DNA of 64,000 bases, from the NCBI GenBank assembly GCA_020055645.1, contig CM034546.1, positions 86,242,001 to 86,306,000 of the forward strand, written 5' to 3'. This DNA is from Tomocerus qinae (Eukaryota > Arthropoda > Collembola > Entomobryomorpha > Tomoceridae). Numbering within the stretch: the first letter of the stretch is position 1; every line of letters begins with the position of its first letter. Made by a program: the position numbers and the translations under genes. The notes beneath the pieces were generated by a model. It was not told where the DNA came from. It did not search any database and saw nothing but the letters and a program-made list of their open reading frames with translations. This document shows, one piece after another, positions 46,606-57,330 of this stretch.

Positions 46606-46870
46606 AATTGAATTATAAATGATTACAATGAGTTATTAATGATTATAATGAGTTATAAATGATTATAATGAATTATAAATGATTATAATGAATTATGATG
46701 GTGAAGATGCATTTGTGATGACTAAGATGCATTTATGATGACTAAGATGCACATATTATGATTAAGATGCATATATGATAATGAAGGTGCATTTATGATG
46801 ATTAAGATGCATTTATAATTTTTAATAGTAATTAATTATGATTCACAATCATTTTTGATATATTAATAGT
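46606..46870. repeat. Right continuation of the compound minisatellite
   Basis: TTATAAATGATTATAATGAG units, then GATGCATTTATGATGATTAA units and the same spacer (ATTCACAATCAT) found at 43025, confirming continuity with 42471-43607. Confidence 0.9.
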
Positions 46871-46899
46871 GAGGTATTATGTTTTATAATCATTTAAAA

Positions 46900-47075
46900 A
46901 TAGGAGCTGAAACGAGAATGGTCTAGTCTCAGCAGGTGCTGTAATTTTCTTTGTCTCGTTTCAGCAGGGTGCTGAAAGGAGATTTGGTCTATTTTCAGCA
47001 GGTGCTGGAACTGAACAAAATCTCGTTTCAGCAGGTGCAGATGCTGAAACGAGATTCCGGTTAGCTTTACTTATA
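46900..47075. repeat. TCAGCAGGTGCTG tandem/inverted repeat
   Basis: TCTCGTTTCAGCAGGTGCTG-type units of about 55-60 bp occur three times, with the inverse GCTGAAACGAGA at both outer edges (46907 and 47042). Probably a small foldback. Confidence 0.75.
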
Positions 47076-47589
47076 ACAGGGCCTAGGTCCTGTGACCGGC
47101 TAATTATATATATCTTCTCATATATGCATAGTTTGTGTATGCGTTTTAAAAATGCTCTAAATGGATAACCTGATAGCCATATATGCTGTCAAAGGGTTTG
47201 TTAGGATGTGTCCACTCACTTCATTCTTCTATACATTGACTATTGAGACAAGGTGCATGATCTCGTTAGATATAGTTTGTGTATTATACATTAGACCAAG
47301 ATTGTCATTGGAAGAGTTGGTACTACTTGTATTATGTAATATTATATGATAAAGTATATATGTAATCGGGAAGGGGGACATAATACTATTATATAGAGAT
47401 TGTAGTCCAAGTTCAGATAGCATTATAATGTCCATTAAATAAAAGGTAAGCAGAGCAAAGGGATGAGCCGAAGTGCAAGCGATTGGCCACAAAGTGATTC
47501 CCCTACATTATCAAAACTACAAAAACCACATCACAACAGAGAACTCGTTTGGTTACATTAGAACACCAACGAAAAACGAAGGATAGTCA
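47076..47589. other. No feature recognised
   Basis: Apart from the near-palindrome ACAGGGCCTAGGTCCTGT at about 47087, nothing was identified. Confidence 0.35.
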
Positions 47590-47930
47590 AATAAGATATT
47601 ATAGTTATGGCACTAGCAGATTATAGGGCAGTCCAAGATGCCTCCATTACAAGGTGAAGACATAGAGGGATATTCCCCGAGTTTGCACCCAATTCGAATT
47701 CTACCTATACTGCCACAGAGAAGTAAGCACCCAAGCCGAAAGTAACCATGGTTATTGGTTTGTGTGCCTACCTGTCCGTGGTAGAAGGTAAATACGAATT
47801 GGGGGCAAAAGTCCGGGAAACCCTCTTTATGGTTCCACCCCACCTTGTAATGGAGTTGATATTAAACAAACAAATGCGTTACAGAGTGGCGAATTCGAGG
47901 CATCTTGGGGCAGTCTCTGTAAAGACCAAG
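47590..47930. mobile_element. Imperfect foldback element
   Basis: CTCCATTACAAGGTG, AAAGAGGG and CCAATTCG segments on the left (47640-47700) recur inverted at 47790-47855. GCAGTCCAAGATGCCTC extends the homology outward to 47625 and 47915. Old copy with no clear target duplication. Confidence 0.55.
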
Positions 47931-48580
47931 TATATGAGATGATTCTGGATGTGTACCTGCTTAAGCAGTATCTATATAATAATAGCTGCACAAATGTCCT
48001 TTAACATCAACTTACGACTTTCAAATTTTTACTGCATAGGCAGATAATAGTCAGAACCCCTCGAGTTTCAAAACGATATCTTTCATAGAAATAGTTTTAT
48101 GATTTTTTGAATTTCGAATTTTAACATTGAAGGAGTGGGAGAAAACGCTCCGATCTGTCACGCTTTGTCCAAATACTCCTCCTACAGTTTTAATCCGATA
48201 TTTACCAAACTTTTTCCTGACCTACTCGACTTAATAAAGAAGACGGTAGCGACTCCAGTTTTTTATTTTTTAGTAGAAAATATTTTGCCAGTGAATTTCA
48301 AAAATTTGACAAAGTCCTACTCTTTAAGCAGGCAGGCCTCCGCCATGTAAAGGGATTAGTGTCCCTTTCACTTCGAACGGGGCGACCGCAGCGGAGTCTA
48401 ACTATTAATAGCAAGGCAAGGTTTATTTAGTCAGTATTATTTGGTTGTTAATTGTATAGGTTGACTTGACTTGACATAGGATTGGTTAATAATTGTGACA
48501 AGGTAGGTAGAAAATAGATATAAATAACGAGGACGATTAAAATAGTGCACTATATTGGTAGCTAATTAAAATCACAGAGC
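47931..48580. other. Unassigned; possible element end at 48340-48405
   Basis: The hairpin AAAGGGA...TCCCTTT at 48348-48368 and the GTCTAAC at 48396-48402 could mark another Helitron-type end, but the pattern is weaker than at 49364. CCGATATTTACCAAACTTTT at about 48193 resembles the HINE conserved region in style only. Confidence 0.2.
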
Positions 48581-48589
48581 TACATAAAA

Positions 48590-49364
48590 TGAAAAGGTGA
48601 AAATGACGGGAATATTTAAAATAAAGAAATTATTTAAAATGGCAGGAATGTTTAAAATGTCGAGGTTATTTAAAATGACGAGAAATTTTAAAATGACGAA
48701 ATTATTTAAAATGACGTTTATAGATTTAAAACAACGGGGTTATTCAAAATGAAGGGATGATTCTAAACGACGAAATTATTTAAAACTACGGGGTTATTTA
48801 AAATGACAGCTATTAAAAATGTTGGGTCATTTACAATGAAACTTATTTAAAATGTGGGGTCATTTACAATGACGTCTATTTAAAATGACGGGGTCCTTTA
48901 CAATGACGTCTATTTAAAATGACGGGGTCATTTACAATGACATATATTTAAAATGACGGGGTCATTTACAATGACGTCTATTTACAATGATGGGATCATT
49001 TACAATAACGTCTATTTAAAATGACGGGGTCATTTACAATGACATCTATTTAAAATATAATCCATACAATATTAATGATAATACAATGAAAATCGGGCGT
49101 TATTGAATGGACTTCAAATATTTACTTTAATTTTGCTGCTTAGTTAAATGATGTTGAATTTGGTTCACTGTTATTATGTTGATTTGATAAGTGTTGTATT
49201 TGGTTCCCCGTCCGTAGGATGTTGTAGGAATGCAGCAAGCAATTTTTTAAACATTTTAATCTTTTAATTTTCATACTTTTTTTAATGCATAATGCATACT
49301 CATGATCTACCGTCCCCAATAAGGGGTTACCCATTTCCCGTTCGGAGAACGGGCCTATTACTAG
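48590..49364 (+). mobile_element. Helitron-type element with minisatellite and textbook 3' end
   Basis: Repeats of TATTTAAAATGACGGGGTCA plus TTTACAATGACGTC (about 34-bp unit, 48810-49060), with shorter variants before, lead to a unique tail. The 3' end has the perfect hairpin CCCGTTC-GGA-GAACGGG (49337-49353), a 7-nt spacer and CTAG (49361-49364) before T. The tail resembles that of the 1840-3286 element, so both are one family. The start was not located and no coding is present. Confidence 0.65.
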
Positions 49365-49569
49365 TATTATATTAGTAGGAGACTCATCTGGTATGTTATG
49401 GACTAGAAGACGATGAAATAGACGAAACAGAATTTCTAGCAATAGTAAGAAGTAATAATACTAGTAATGAGAACTAATAGGAACTCGAATGAGTAATTGG
49501 GAAAGTAGGATTATGAATGATGCAGGAGATCATAACAATTACATGCAATATTAATGAATAATATCGACT

Positions 49570-49742
49570 ACCTATCAAAAATCCATCCGCCCTCGTGTGT
49601 TCCTAGATAGTCCAGGATTCCAAAAATGTAAGTCCCATAAAAATAGGACTTATCCTTCGGGAGGAATAAAGCCAGAAATAAAACATTTATTAACATGCAT
49701 GTAGATAGGCCCGGTTGCTATGCAGGCGTGCGTGGTGAGCCT
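49570..49742. repeat. Copy of the dispersed foldback family
   Basis: Matches one arm of 60667-61361: TCCGCCCTCGTGTGTT, AAGTCCCATAAAAAT, TTATCCTTCGGGAGGAATAA and GGTTGCTATGCAGGCGTG. Ends near GGTGAGCCTCCTTAA. Confidence 0.65.
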
Positions 49743-50990
49743 CCTTAAAGCCTTTGTTATCTCTGTAATCGATTATGGCCTACCTATTTATGATGCGACC
49801 TCGAACTCTAATTTACTTAAAATCCAATAAATAGTCGACAATTTCTAATTAAATTATTTCTATGGTTACAAAAAGCTATGAAGAATGCGCAGCGGAAACT
49901 TAAAATATCCTATTAATATGTCGTAGTATAACCAGTCCCTCTGTATAACGGCCCCATTGTACTAGTATAACTGTTCCATGGCAGTTATACTAGGACAACC
50001 GACCCCCGGGGTTTCAGTACAACCGTTCCTTTTTTAAATACATTGCAAATCATGAGTTAATATGACAGTTGTCATCCAAAGAATGTATGATATAGCATAA
50101 ATGGATGGATAATATTTAAATATTAATAATATAATAAAAATGGACAGATAATATTTAAATAAAAATGAAGAAATAATTGCACATTTCAATTAGGACTGTC
50201 AGACTGTCTCACTTAGCCCCTCTTTAAAGCATCTACCCTTTCTTATCTACTCATGATTCATTATATGATTCATTCATGCACAAATCAAAATAATACGTTT
50301 TTTAATGTAAATTATGATCATAATATAAAATAGTAGCATATTATATCATCTATGATTAACAAATTGTCATATTAACTCATGATTTGCAATGTATTTAAGA
50401 ATGGAACAGTTGTACTGAAACCCCGGGGGTTGGTTGTCCTAGTATAACTGCCAAGATACACTATACTCTGACTTCAAAATCTTTTCATTGAAGGATCAAA
50501 TTATCTACTCTTCCCTATTTCTGTGCTACCCAATTCTCACCAGCGAATCCTCATATCCACTTGAACTAACTTATCTGTGAACAAAAAAGGAATCGACTCG
50601 CTCCTCAAAATTCTTTAAACAATCATTTCAATACAGATCTATTAAAATGTAGAATGAGTTACCATCCGACTTTAAAGATTGTCAATCTATTATATTAGTT
50701 TTTAAGAAAATGCTAACCAAACACACCCTAGATGAAAGATATTGAGAAAGTGTAAAAATTATTATGTACTATGCTTATTTTATAATTCTTACCTTTATTG
50801 TATGATTTTGTGTGTTTTGGTTAATCAAAATGATAAATCTCTGCAATTTCATTGTATTTTTGGAATAAATTGACATATTAGTTTGCAATTATTTTATATG
50901 CATATGTATTAAATGTCCCCTTATTGAAAACAGCTCAAATTAACCTTTGAGTTGACATTGAACGACAATAAAGCAATTACTTACTTACTT
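49743..50990 (+). pseudogene. LINE 3' end (CR1/Jockey-like), split by a MITE
   Basis: SLLKAFVISVIDYGLPIYDA (about 49740-49800) is typical of the region after the RT catalytic core. After a palindromic MITE, the C-terminus (50590-50745) reads QSFQYRSIKM, a stop, NELPSDFKDCQSIILVFKKM, ending HTLDERY. The 3' UTR ends at (ACTT)n near 50990, preceded by AATAAAGC. An in-frame TAG and other breaks make it a pseudogene. Confidence 0.65.
49979..50453. mobile_element. Palindromic MITE, about 475 bp
   Basis: Arms of about 100 bp: TGGCAGTTATACTAGGACAA and CCCCGGGGTTTCAGTACAAC on the left recur inverted at 50350-50453. Additional copies of GTATAAC-type motifs extend left to 49928. No clear duplication. 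It interrupts the LINE at 49743-50990. Confidence 0.8.
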
Positions 50991-52095
50991 ATATATCTTG
51001 ACAGTACATATAAAAATAAAAAATAAATAGATGAACTCACTATATATTGGCAGGAGACTATTTCTTATTCTGCTTTGCATTAATATTATTGTTATATATG
51101 TGCAGAAAGACCAGTTTGCTTTCATTAGAAGACCAGTTTACTAGATGCAATTTTTTCAGGAAGACAAGCTTTCATAGACGAGTTTACGGAACACCGCAGC
51201 AATATGCCTACGCAAGCAGTGGGCTCAAAGTTCAATTACATACAATTCTTATGAAATTCAAAAAATCAGTTTTCATCTTGCCGGTTGAGTTGTGTAAGTA
51301 AATCAGTCGAACGAATGAATCTACAATGTGGCACACAAACATTAAAGTTAACACACACACCTCTCTCTCTCTTTTCTCGTGTGGATCCTGATGATGACTC
51401 TGCCACAAACTAACCACTTGCAAACAAACTACTCTTCTACAAAACTGAACTACAACAACCTAACAAATCCAGTCGGCCAAACAACATTAAGATTAATACC
51501 CCAATATTCAATGTTTTCCTCACTCTACTACTCAACTACACTAATAAGTAAGGTAGCTTAGTTTAGTACTAGTCTTCAATATTTTGATATAAATAGTAAA
51601 AGATTATCTACGAATTATACATAAATATCTGTGTAGTTATCAAAATTAGTTAGTTGGACAACTTAAATACAGAGCTTACTTGTTACCCAACAATGACACA
51701 GACTACAGATTAAGTATTACAGAATCTAGGTTATGTATAAAATAATGCACAATAGTGTGCTACAAAAATAAAATGGGATATTTATTGACACGCTATGTAA
51801 AACATCTGAAATTGTTATTTTTACAAGCCGTAAACACAGATTGTCAAATTCGTCTTCTCTCTGAAGTAAATTATTTCTGTTGCATAATCATTTTTAACAG
51901 TAGCTGCTGCTGCTGCATATTGGACTTTGAATTTAATGGGCATGAAAAAGGCAAAAATGTCCAGCAAAATTTTCAAAAAGGAGGCTTTTTGCATTTTTCG
52001 TTATTTTAAATATAATAAATTGAAATTTGTATGTTATCATGACTAAAATATAACCGTAAACTGGCACACGCGTATTGAATAATGAATGTTTTTAA
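50991..52095. other. No feature recognised
   Basis: AT-rich DNA with short open frames lacking recognisable domains. No repeats apart from a short CTCTCTCT tract at 51360. Confidence 0.35.
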
Positions 52096-52099
52096 TAGT

Positions 52100-52567
52100 G
52101 TACACCAAAGCAGGTTGCCTGCCTGACGTCCACCACACGCAACGTGCATTTGTCGGATTCCTTATAATGGATGATATATTCTTAATTATAAATTCATCTG
52201 ACATTTCTGATATTGACTGTTATTTAAGTGGATTACTAAAACATCGATTATTTAAAATTTACATATTCATATGACAAAAATGTAATCAATTTCTTAGATT
52301 TAAACATTAAATTAGATAATTCTAATAATATTATTACCAGTTTGTATAGGAAACCAATGTCTAAGATTCAATTTTTACACTATTATTCAAACCATCCTAA
52401 GCATCTCAAGGACTCATTACCTTACTGTCAAATGCTAAGAGCAGTAAAATGTTGTTCTTTGCGAGAAGACAGAATAACTGAAATTAAAAATCTATATGAA
52501 AAGTTTAAAATTCGATGCTATTCTGATTCTATACTACTATCAGCTATTTCTAAAATCAGTCAATTAA
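52100..52567 (+). pseudogene. Penelope-like element RT, C-terminal part, first piece
   Basis: A catalytic box (FLIMDDIFLI), then after a frameshift NVINFLDLNIKLD, TSLYRKPMSKIQFLHYYSNH and PKHLKDSLPYCQMLRAVKCC. This order and the LYRKP and HPKHxKDSLPY motifs are typical of Penelope-like elements. Interrupted at 52568 by a complete HINE and continued at 53789. Confidence 0.75.
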
Positions 52568-52568
52568 A

Positions 52569-53788
52569 CCTACGGCAAGCCGTAACAGAAGCTCGCCTGA
52601 GTGAAGGGAACCGTGTACACAGTTTTAGTAGAATAATAGAAATAGGTTTATTTTCATATTTATTGGTTAATATTGAGTATCAAAATCAAAATGCATGAAT
52701 GTCGACCATCAAAGTCAACAGAAAATCAAAGCAGATTATCGTTGACTATGAAAATCAACAGAAAATCAAAGCAGATTATCGTTGACTATGAAAATCAACA
52801 GAAAATAAAAACAGATTAATTTTGACCATCAACAGCAATTGAAAATCAATATAGATTTATTTTGACTTCCAATATCTGCAGAAAATCAAAATAGATGAAT
52901 TTTGACCATCAAAATCAACAGAAAAACAAAATAGATTAAGATTGATGTTGAAAATCAACAGAAACTCAAAATAGATTAAGATTGACAATGAAAATCAACA
53001 GAAACTCAAAATAGATTAAGATTGACAATGAAAATCAACAGAAAATCAAAATAGACAATTGTTGACTATGAAAATCTATAGAAAATCAAAATAGGTAGTT
53101 GCTGACTATGAAAATCAACAGATAATCAAAATAGGTAATTGCTGACTATAAAAATCAACAGAAAATCAAAATAGATAAATGTTGACTATGAAAATCAACA
53201 GAAAATCAAGATTTGATTAATGTTGACTATGAAAGTCAGCAGAAAAACAAAAGTTATTAATTTTGACTATGAAAATCAGCAGAAAAACAAAATTGTTTAA
53301 TGTTGACTATGAGAATCAACAGAAAATCAAAATTGAATAATGTTGGCTATCATAATGAAAAGAAATTCGAAAAATATAAATTTAACTATCTATTTGCATA
53401 TAAATGCGAAATAGATTTATTTCCGTCCTATAATAGGTATTTTTCGGTTTTATTTACTTTATTATAAAATCTTAAATTTAGTCGAAGCGGTATTTAACAT
53501 TTTGTACTATCGCGCTAACAATCCATAGGAAGCACATTTGAACTTTTAATGTCCATTTAATGTCACATTTTCATTTTGACTATCAAAATGAAGACAAAGT
53601 GCGCGCGCGTCATCTCAGCAACCTGCGGACCAATGTGGCCCATTTTCAATAGGCTTTGTCACAGGCCCATAGGCAATGTTTTTGCCAAGTTTAGTTGAAA
53701 TCCATCAATGTCTTCAAAAGTTATCGTGTAAACGGACGGACGGACGGACTGTGCGATTCTATAAGCTGCCTTATTAGGCGAGCTAAAA
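52569..53788 (+). mobile_element. Complete HINE-like element, 1.2 kb, inside a Penelope-like element
   Basis: The cleanest copy. It starts CCTACGGCAAGCCGTAACAG with AGCTCGCCTGA about 20 bp in, and has about 15 minisatellite units (GTTGACTATGAAAATCAACA and variants, 52720-53340). The conserved 3' part contains CATCTCAGCAACCTGCGGAC, GTTTTTGCCAAGTTTAGTTG, GGACGGACGGAC and CTATAAGCTGCCTTATTAGG, ending GGCGAGCTAAAA. The flanks are contiguous Penelope-like coding DNA. Apart from the adjoining A residues no target duplication is evident. Confidence 0.7.
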
Positions 53789-54110
53789 AAGAGATGATTT
53801 GTTAAAACCAAAAGGCTCCTTACTCTTATGTACACCAGCTTTTTAAAATCCTGAAATCTTAGCAAAATATAATTTACCGAATTCAAATATTTGTAATGCC
53901 ACAAATAAAACATCTAAAAATTATTTAGTGATGCCATTTTATAAATTTATACATGAATATGGTAAAATAGTTAAGCTTAGTCTATTTGAAGAATTGGATC
54001 AATGTAACAACGAGAAATATAAACATTTAATTACTGGTTTAGATTTGGTTTTATCTTACAGAAAAGTAAACTGTTTAAATAATTATGTTAAATAAACTAT
54101 ACCTGATGTT
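53789..54110 (+). pseudogene. Penelope-like element, second piece
   Basis: Continues after the HINE: RDDLLKPKGSLLLCTPAF, a stop, NLPNSNICNATNKTSKNYLV, then MPFYKFIHEYGKIVKL and LSYRKVNCLNNYVK. It corresponds to the linker after the RT. No GIY-YIG endonuclease is visible before the similarity ends. Confidence 0.6.
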
Positions 54111-54725
54111 CAGTTTAAAGATTTAGGTTAAGGGGCAATTTAATAAATCTTAAACGAAAAGTTCTGTATAGCGCGGGTTGACTTCAAAACTCACCTTGCC
54201 TAAATTTTCTCTCCACAATCAACAATTGGCAGAGTTGATTCAATCGATTTCTTCAAAAAATTTTAATTTATAAAATATTTATCGATCTCGGCCCAGTAAT
54301 TGGTTTAATTTAAGTACATTCAGGTAAAAATATAATCTTTTTCACTGATGGCATACTTTTAGCTTAAGTGAATTTAAATTATTATTATATTTTAAGTAGA
54401 CTATTGTGTAAACATCTTTCACTTTAACACTAAATGTCATAAAACTTTGTTTATTTAGTTTGAAAAAAAAACAGCTATATTTGTTGATGAATTTCGGGAC
54501 AATGAATATTTCAACGTTATCCTAGCACTTAGTGCTAGGTTTCTGCTAGTACGTTATTTATAGAAAATGGCAAAACTATTTTGTCGTATATAAAGAAAGT
54601 TTGTAACATGTTACGAATGCCATAGCAAAAGGGCAAACTTTTTCTTGTCATGGCCTGGTGGAGACACACAAACGCACAACGACTCTGGTTAAGCCCAAGC
54701 ACTTCATTGGATTTTCATTTTGGAC
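54111..54725. other. No feature recognised
   Basis: AT-rich, non-coding. A TAGCACTTAGTGCTA palindrome lies at about 54522. Confidence 0.35.
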
Positions 54726-54726
54726 A

Positions 54727-54838
54727 GGGCCGCAGCCAGAAAAAAAATTTCGGGGGGGCGAGAAAAAGAGAACCGAGAAATTTCTCGATTTCGGGGGGAC
54801 GGGGAGTACGAGCCCCTGTGTCCCCCTCGCTGCGGCCA
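54727..54838. mobile_element. Small MITE with GGCCGCAGC ends
   Basis: GGGCCGCAGCCAG on the left and CTCGCTGCGGCC on the right form short inverted ends around a G/C-run interior (GGGGGG...CCCCC). Similar in style to the hAT MITE at 10901. No convincing target duplication. Confidence 0.5.
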
Positions 54839-55139
54839 TGATCTTGGAAAGAGTTGACAGCATTTGTCACTATCTACAAAGGGGATTTCTTGAGAACAAA
54901 ATAAATTCAATTAATAATTACAGGTAACGGCTAAAAGACATTTTAATGGAAGCGTAGGAGAGTGCGCGTGATCTGAATTCTGATGCAGGACTTCTGAACG
55001 CATGTTGCCATTTTATAACATATGCATATGATGAAATGAAAATAACAATTCGACCATTTTTGCAACTGATCTACATTATTAAATTCGGGAAATGCCGTAG
55101 ACTTTTGCCTTCTACTCATGCGCGAGTTGGAGGAGGAGA

Positions 55140-55870
55140 GGGCTGATGATATGGAAGAACCCCTAATTTTCAACACCTTTTTGTCAACCCTCTTTTGTCA
55201 ACAACATTTTTTTCGGTTTTTTTGTCAACACCAAGACTCTTTTTGTCAACACGTTATAAGGAAATGTACTCCTTATAAATGTTTACGTTATACAGTTCAT
55301 GTAAGATATTGCGCTTTGTTGTTACATTCCTCTCCTAATCTAAGTTACTGCCTGGGTTGATCACCATTTTATGCACTATCAGATATTTAAATTGCTGGTG
55401 GTAATGAATGCAAGGGGGAATATAAGGTAAGTCTCTGACTCTGAAATTTATTTGTTCTTATCTCTTCAAGCTGTGCACTACACAATAATACATAAAGAAA
55501 AAATGGCATCATATTTATATCTTTCTTTATTTACTTCCAAAACGAAGAATAAAGTGACCCAAACACTGGCCAGAACGGTTATATTTATAGTCTAAGAACT
55601 CAAAGACCAGAAAAAAAGTACTGGTCATGTACAGAAAGGGATATATGTAGTGCAGTAGTGGTAGAAGAAAACGGAAAATTTACTGAAGGAGTAAAAGGTT
55701 GGGAAGATGGAAGGAATTCTTAGGCAATGCAATTAGTGCAATGAATAAAAATTTCTGTTGGCAAAAAAAGAAAAGTGGTGTTGACAAAAAGGAAAAGCGT
55801 GTTGACAAAAAGTACTTTTGATGTGTTGGGATTTTAGTGTTGACAATTAGGGGGTGAATCGATGACATAG
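55140..55870 (+). mobile_element. MULE-like element with TTTTTGTCAACAC subterminal repeats
   Basis: The left end ACCCCTAATTTTCAACAC and, inverted, the right end ACCCCCTAATTGTCAACAC match. TTTTTGTCAACA recurs four or five times inside the left end (55155-55255) and its inverse three or four times inside the right end (55755-55850). Possible target duplication GATGATATGG/GATGACATAG (eight of ten) sits a few bases outside. A FLYWCH remnant lies within. Confidence 0.65.
55570..55720 (+). pseudogene. FLYWCH-type zinc-finger remnant of the MULE
   Basis: One frame reads NGYIYSLRTQRPEKKYWSCT followed by ERDICSAVVVEENGKFTEG, the G-Y-Y...YWxCxxxxxC pattern of FLYWCH domains that begin many MULE transposases. 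No catalytic domain follows before the right end. Confidence 0.65.
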
Positions 55871-55999
55871 CAGGCAATGTGTGCATAGTATAGAAGGTTG
55901 TTGGTTGGGAGCACGGAATAAGACTATTATTAATAGGTTAATCTGGAAGGATAATGCTATAGGACGTAAAGCGACAGTGTGCAGCTCTGAGGGCAGCTA

Positions 56000-56174
56000 C
56001 AGATAAACAACTGTTGGTCGAGTAAAAGCTGCCCAGCAGCCAAATGGTCGTGGCGCAATCTCAAAATTCCAAACATAAAAATTCATGTGAATGCAAGCAT
56101 AGTCTAAAGTTTGAAATCGCGCCACGACATTTGACTGCTGGGCAGCTTTTACTCGACCAACTATTGTTTATCTG
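56000..56174. mobile_element. Palindromic MITE, 175 bp, TA-flanked
   Basis: CAGATAAACAACTGTTGGTC on the left and its inverse at 56155-56174, with arms of about 70 bp that include GAGTAAAAGCTGCCCAGCAG. TA lies on both outer sides (55998-55999, 56175-56176), as in Tc1/mariner MITEs. Confidence 0.85.
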
Positions 56175-56439
56175 TAGGTCTATGGCTGTTAGCGTGGTTT
56201 CCCAGTGGGTTGGTTGGGAGATACAGGTTATAGGGATTGGAATGTAATGCAATGCAGTGAATAGACCGAGCCGAGCAAATAAATAACAGAGCAAGAGATG
56301 GCAGCTGCTAACATATCTCATGTTACCCTACAAAATGAGAAATGTGCACACACATGCAAATATATTTTAGGCCTCAGTTACAGGTGTAAGCTCTATGTAT
56401 TAAATTACGCAAATGTACAACTGGGTTGGTAAAAAAATT

Positions 56440-57240
56440 ATTTTTATTTTGGGGCGGGGAATGGGTGGGGAAGTGGAGATTACGTGGAGCTAATAAAAAT
56501 ATTTTTTTGGTTTGTGGGAGGGAAATGGGTGGGCCAGTGGAGACTATATGAAGCTTATAAGACTTTTTGTTTAAGGGAGGAGAATGGGTGGGGAAGTGGA
56601 GACTACGTGGAGCTAATATATTTTTTTGGTTTGTGGGAGGGAAATGGGTGGGGAAGTGAAAACTTCGTGGAGCAAATAAAATATTTTTTTGTTTGTGGGA
56701 GGGAAGTGGGTGGGGAAGAGGAAACTTCGTGGAGCAAATAAAATACTTTTTTTGGTATGTGGGAGGGGAATGGGTGGGAAAGTAGAGACTATATGGAGCT
56801 AATACATTTTTTTTGGTTTGAGGGAGGGAATTGGGTAGACGTGGAGCTTTATATATTTTTGTTTAAGGGAGTGGAAAGGGTTGGGAAGATTAGACTATGT
56901 GGAGCTAATAAAAATATGTTTTGGTTTATGGGAGGGGAATATGCGGGGAAGTGGGGACTACTTGGAGCTAATAAAAATATTTTTTTTGGTTTGTAGGAGG
57001 GGAATGGGCGGGGCATTGGGACTACTTGGAGCGAATAAAAATATTTTTTTGGTTTGTGGGAGGGTAATGAATGGGGAAATGGAGACTGCGTGGAGCTAAT
57101 AATGTTTTTTGTTTAGAGGAAGGGGAAGGGCGGGAAAGTATAGACTATTTGGAGCTGTTAAAAATGTTTTTTGGTCAGGGGAAGGGAATGTGTAGAAAAA
57201 TTTGGAGTACGTGGTGCTGATAAAATAATTTTTTGGTTTG
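56440..57240. repeat. G-rich minisatellite, about 70-bp unit
   Basis: About eleven units of TTTGTGGGAGGGGAATGGGT plus GGGGAAGTGGAGACTACGTG and GAGCTAATAAAAATATTTTT. Decaying units continue to about 58060. Strong strand asymmetry of G. Repetitive Gly/Trp-rich translations are artefacts. Confidence 0.9.
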
Positions 57241-57330
57241 AGGGATAATTGTTGTTAGAAGAAATCAATGAAACTGATTTACAATTTACGTATTTTAATG
57301 AGAATACAGAATATAGCACTGCACTTTGAA
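57241..57330. repeat. Left copy of a 90-bp inverted repeat
   Basis: Matches the inverse of 61489-61572 over about 85 bp (GAGAATACAGAATATAGCAC, GAAGAAATCAATGAAAC), 4.2 kb apart. It may be a dispersed repeat or the remains of a large inverted-repeat element. Confidence 0.8.

Noticed and set aside
56484..57099. Gly/Trp-rich repetitive open frames
   Set aside because: Translation of the G-rich minisatellite.
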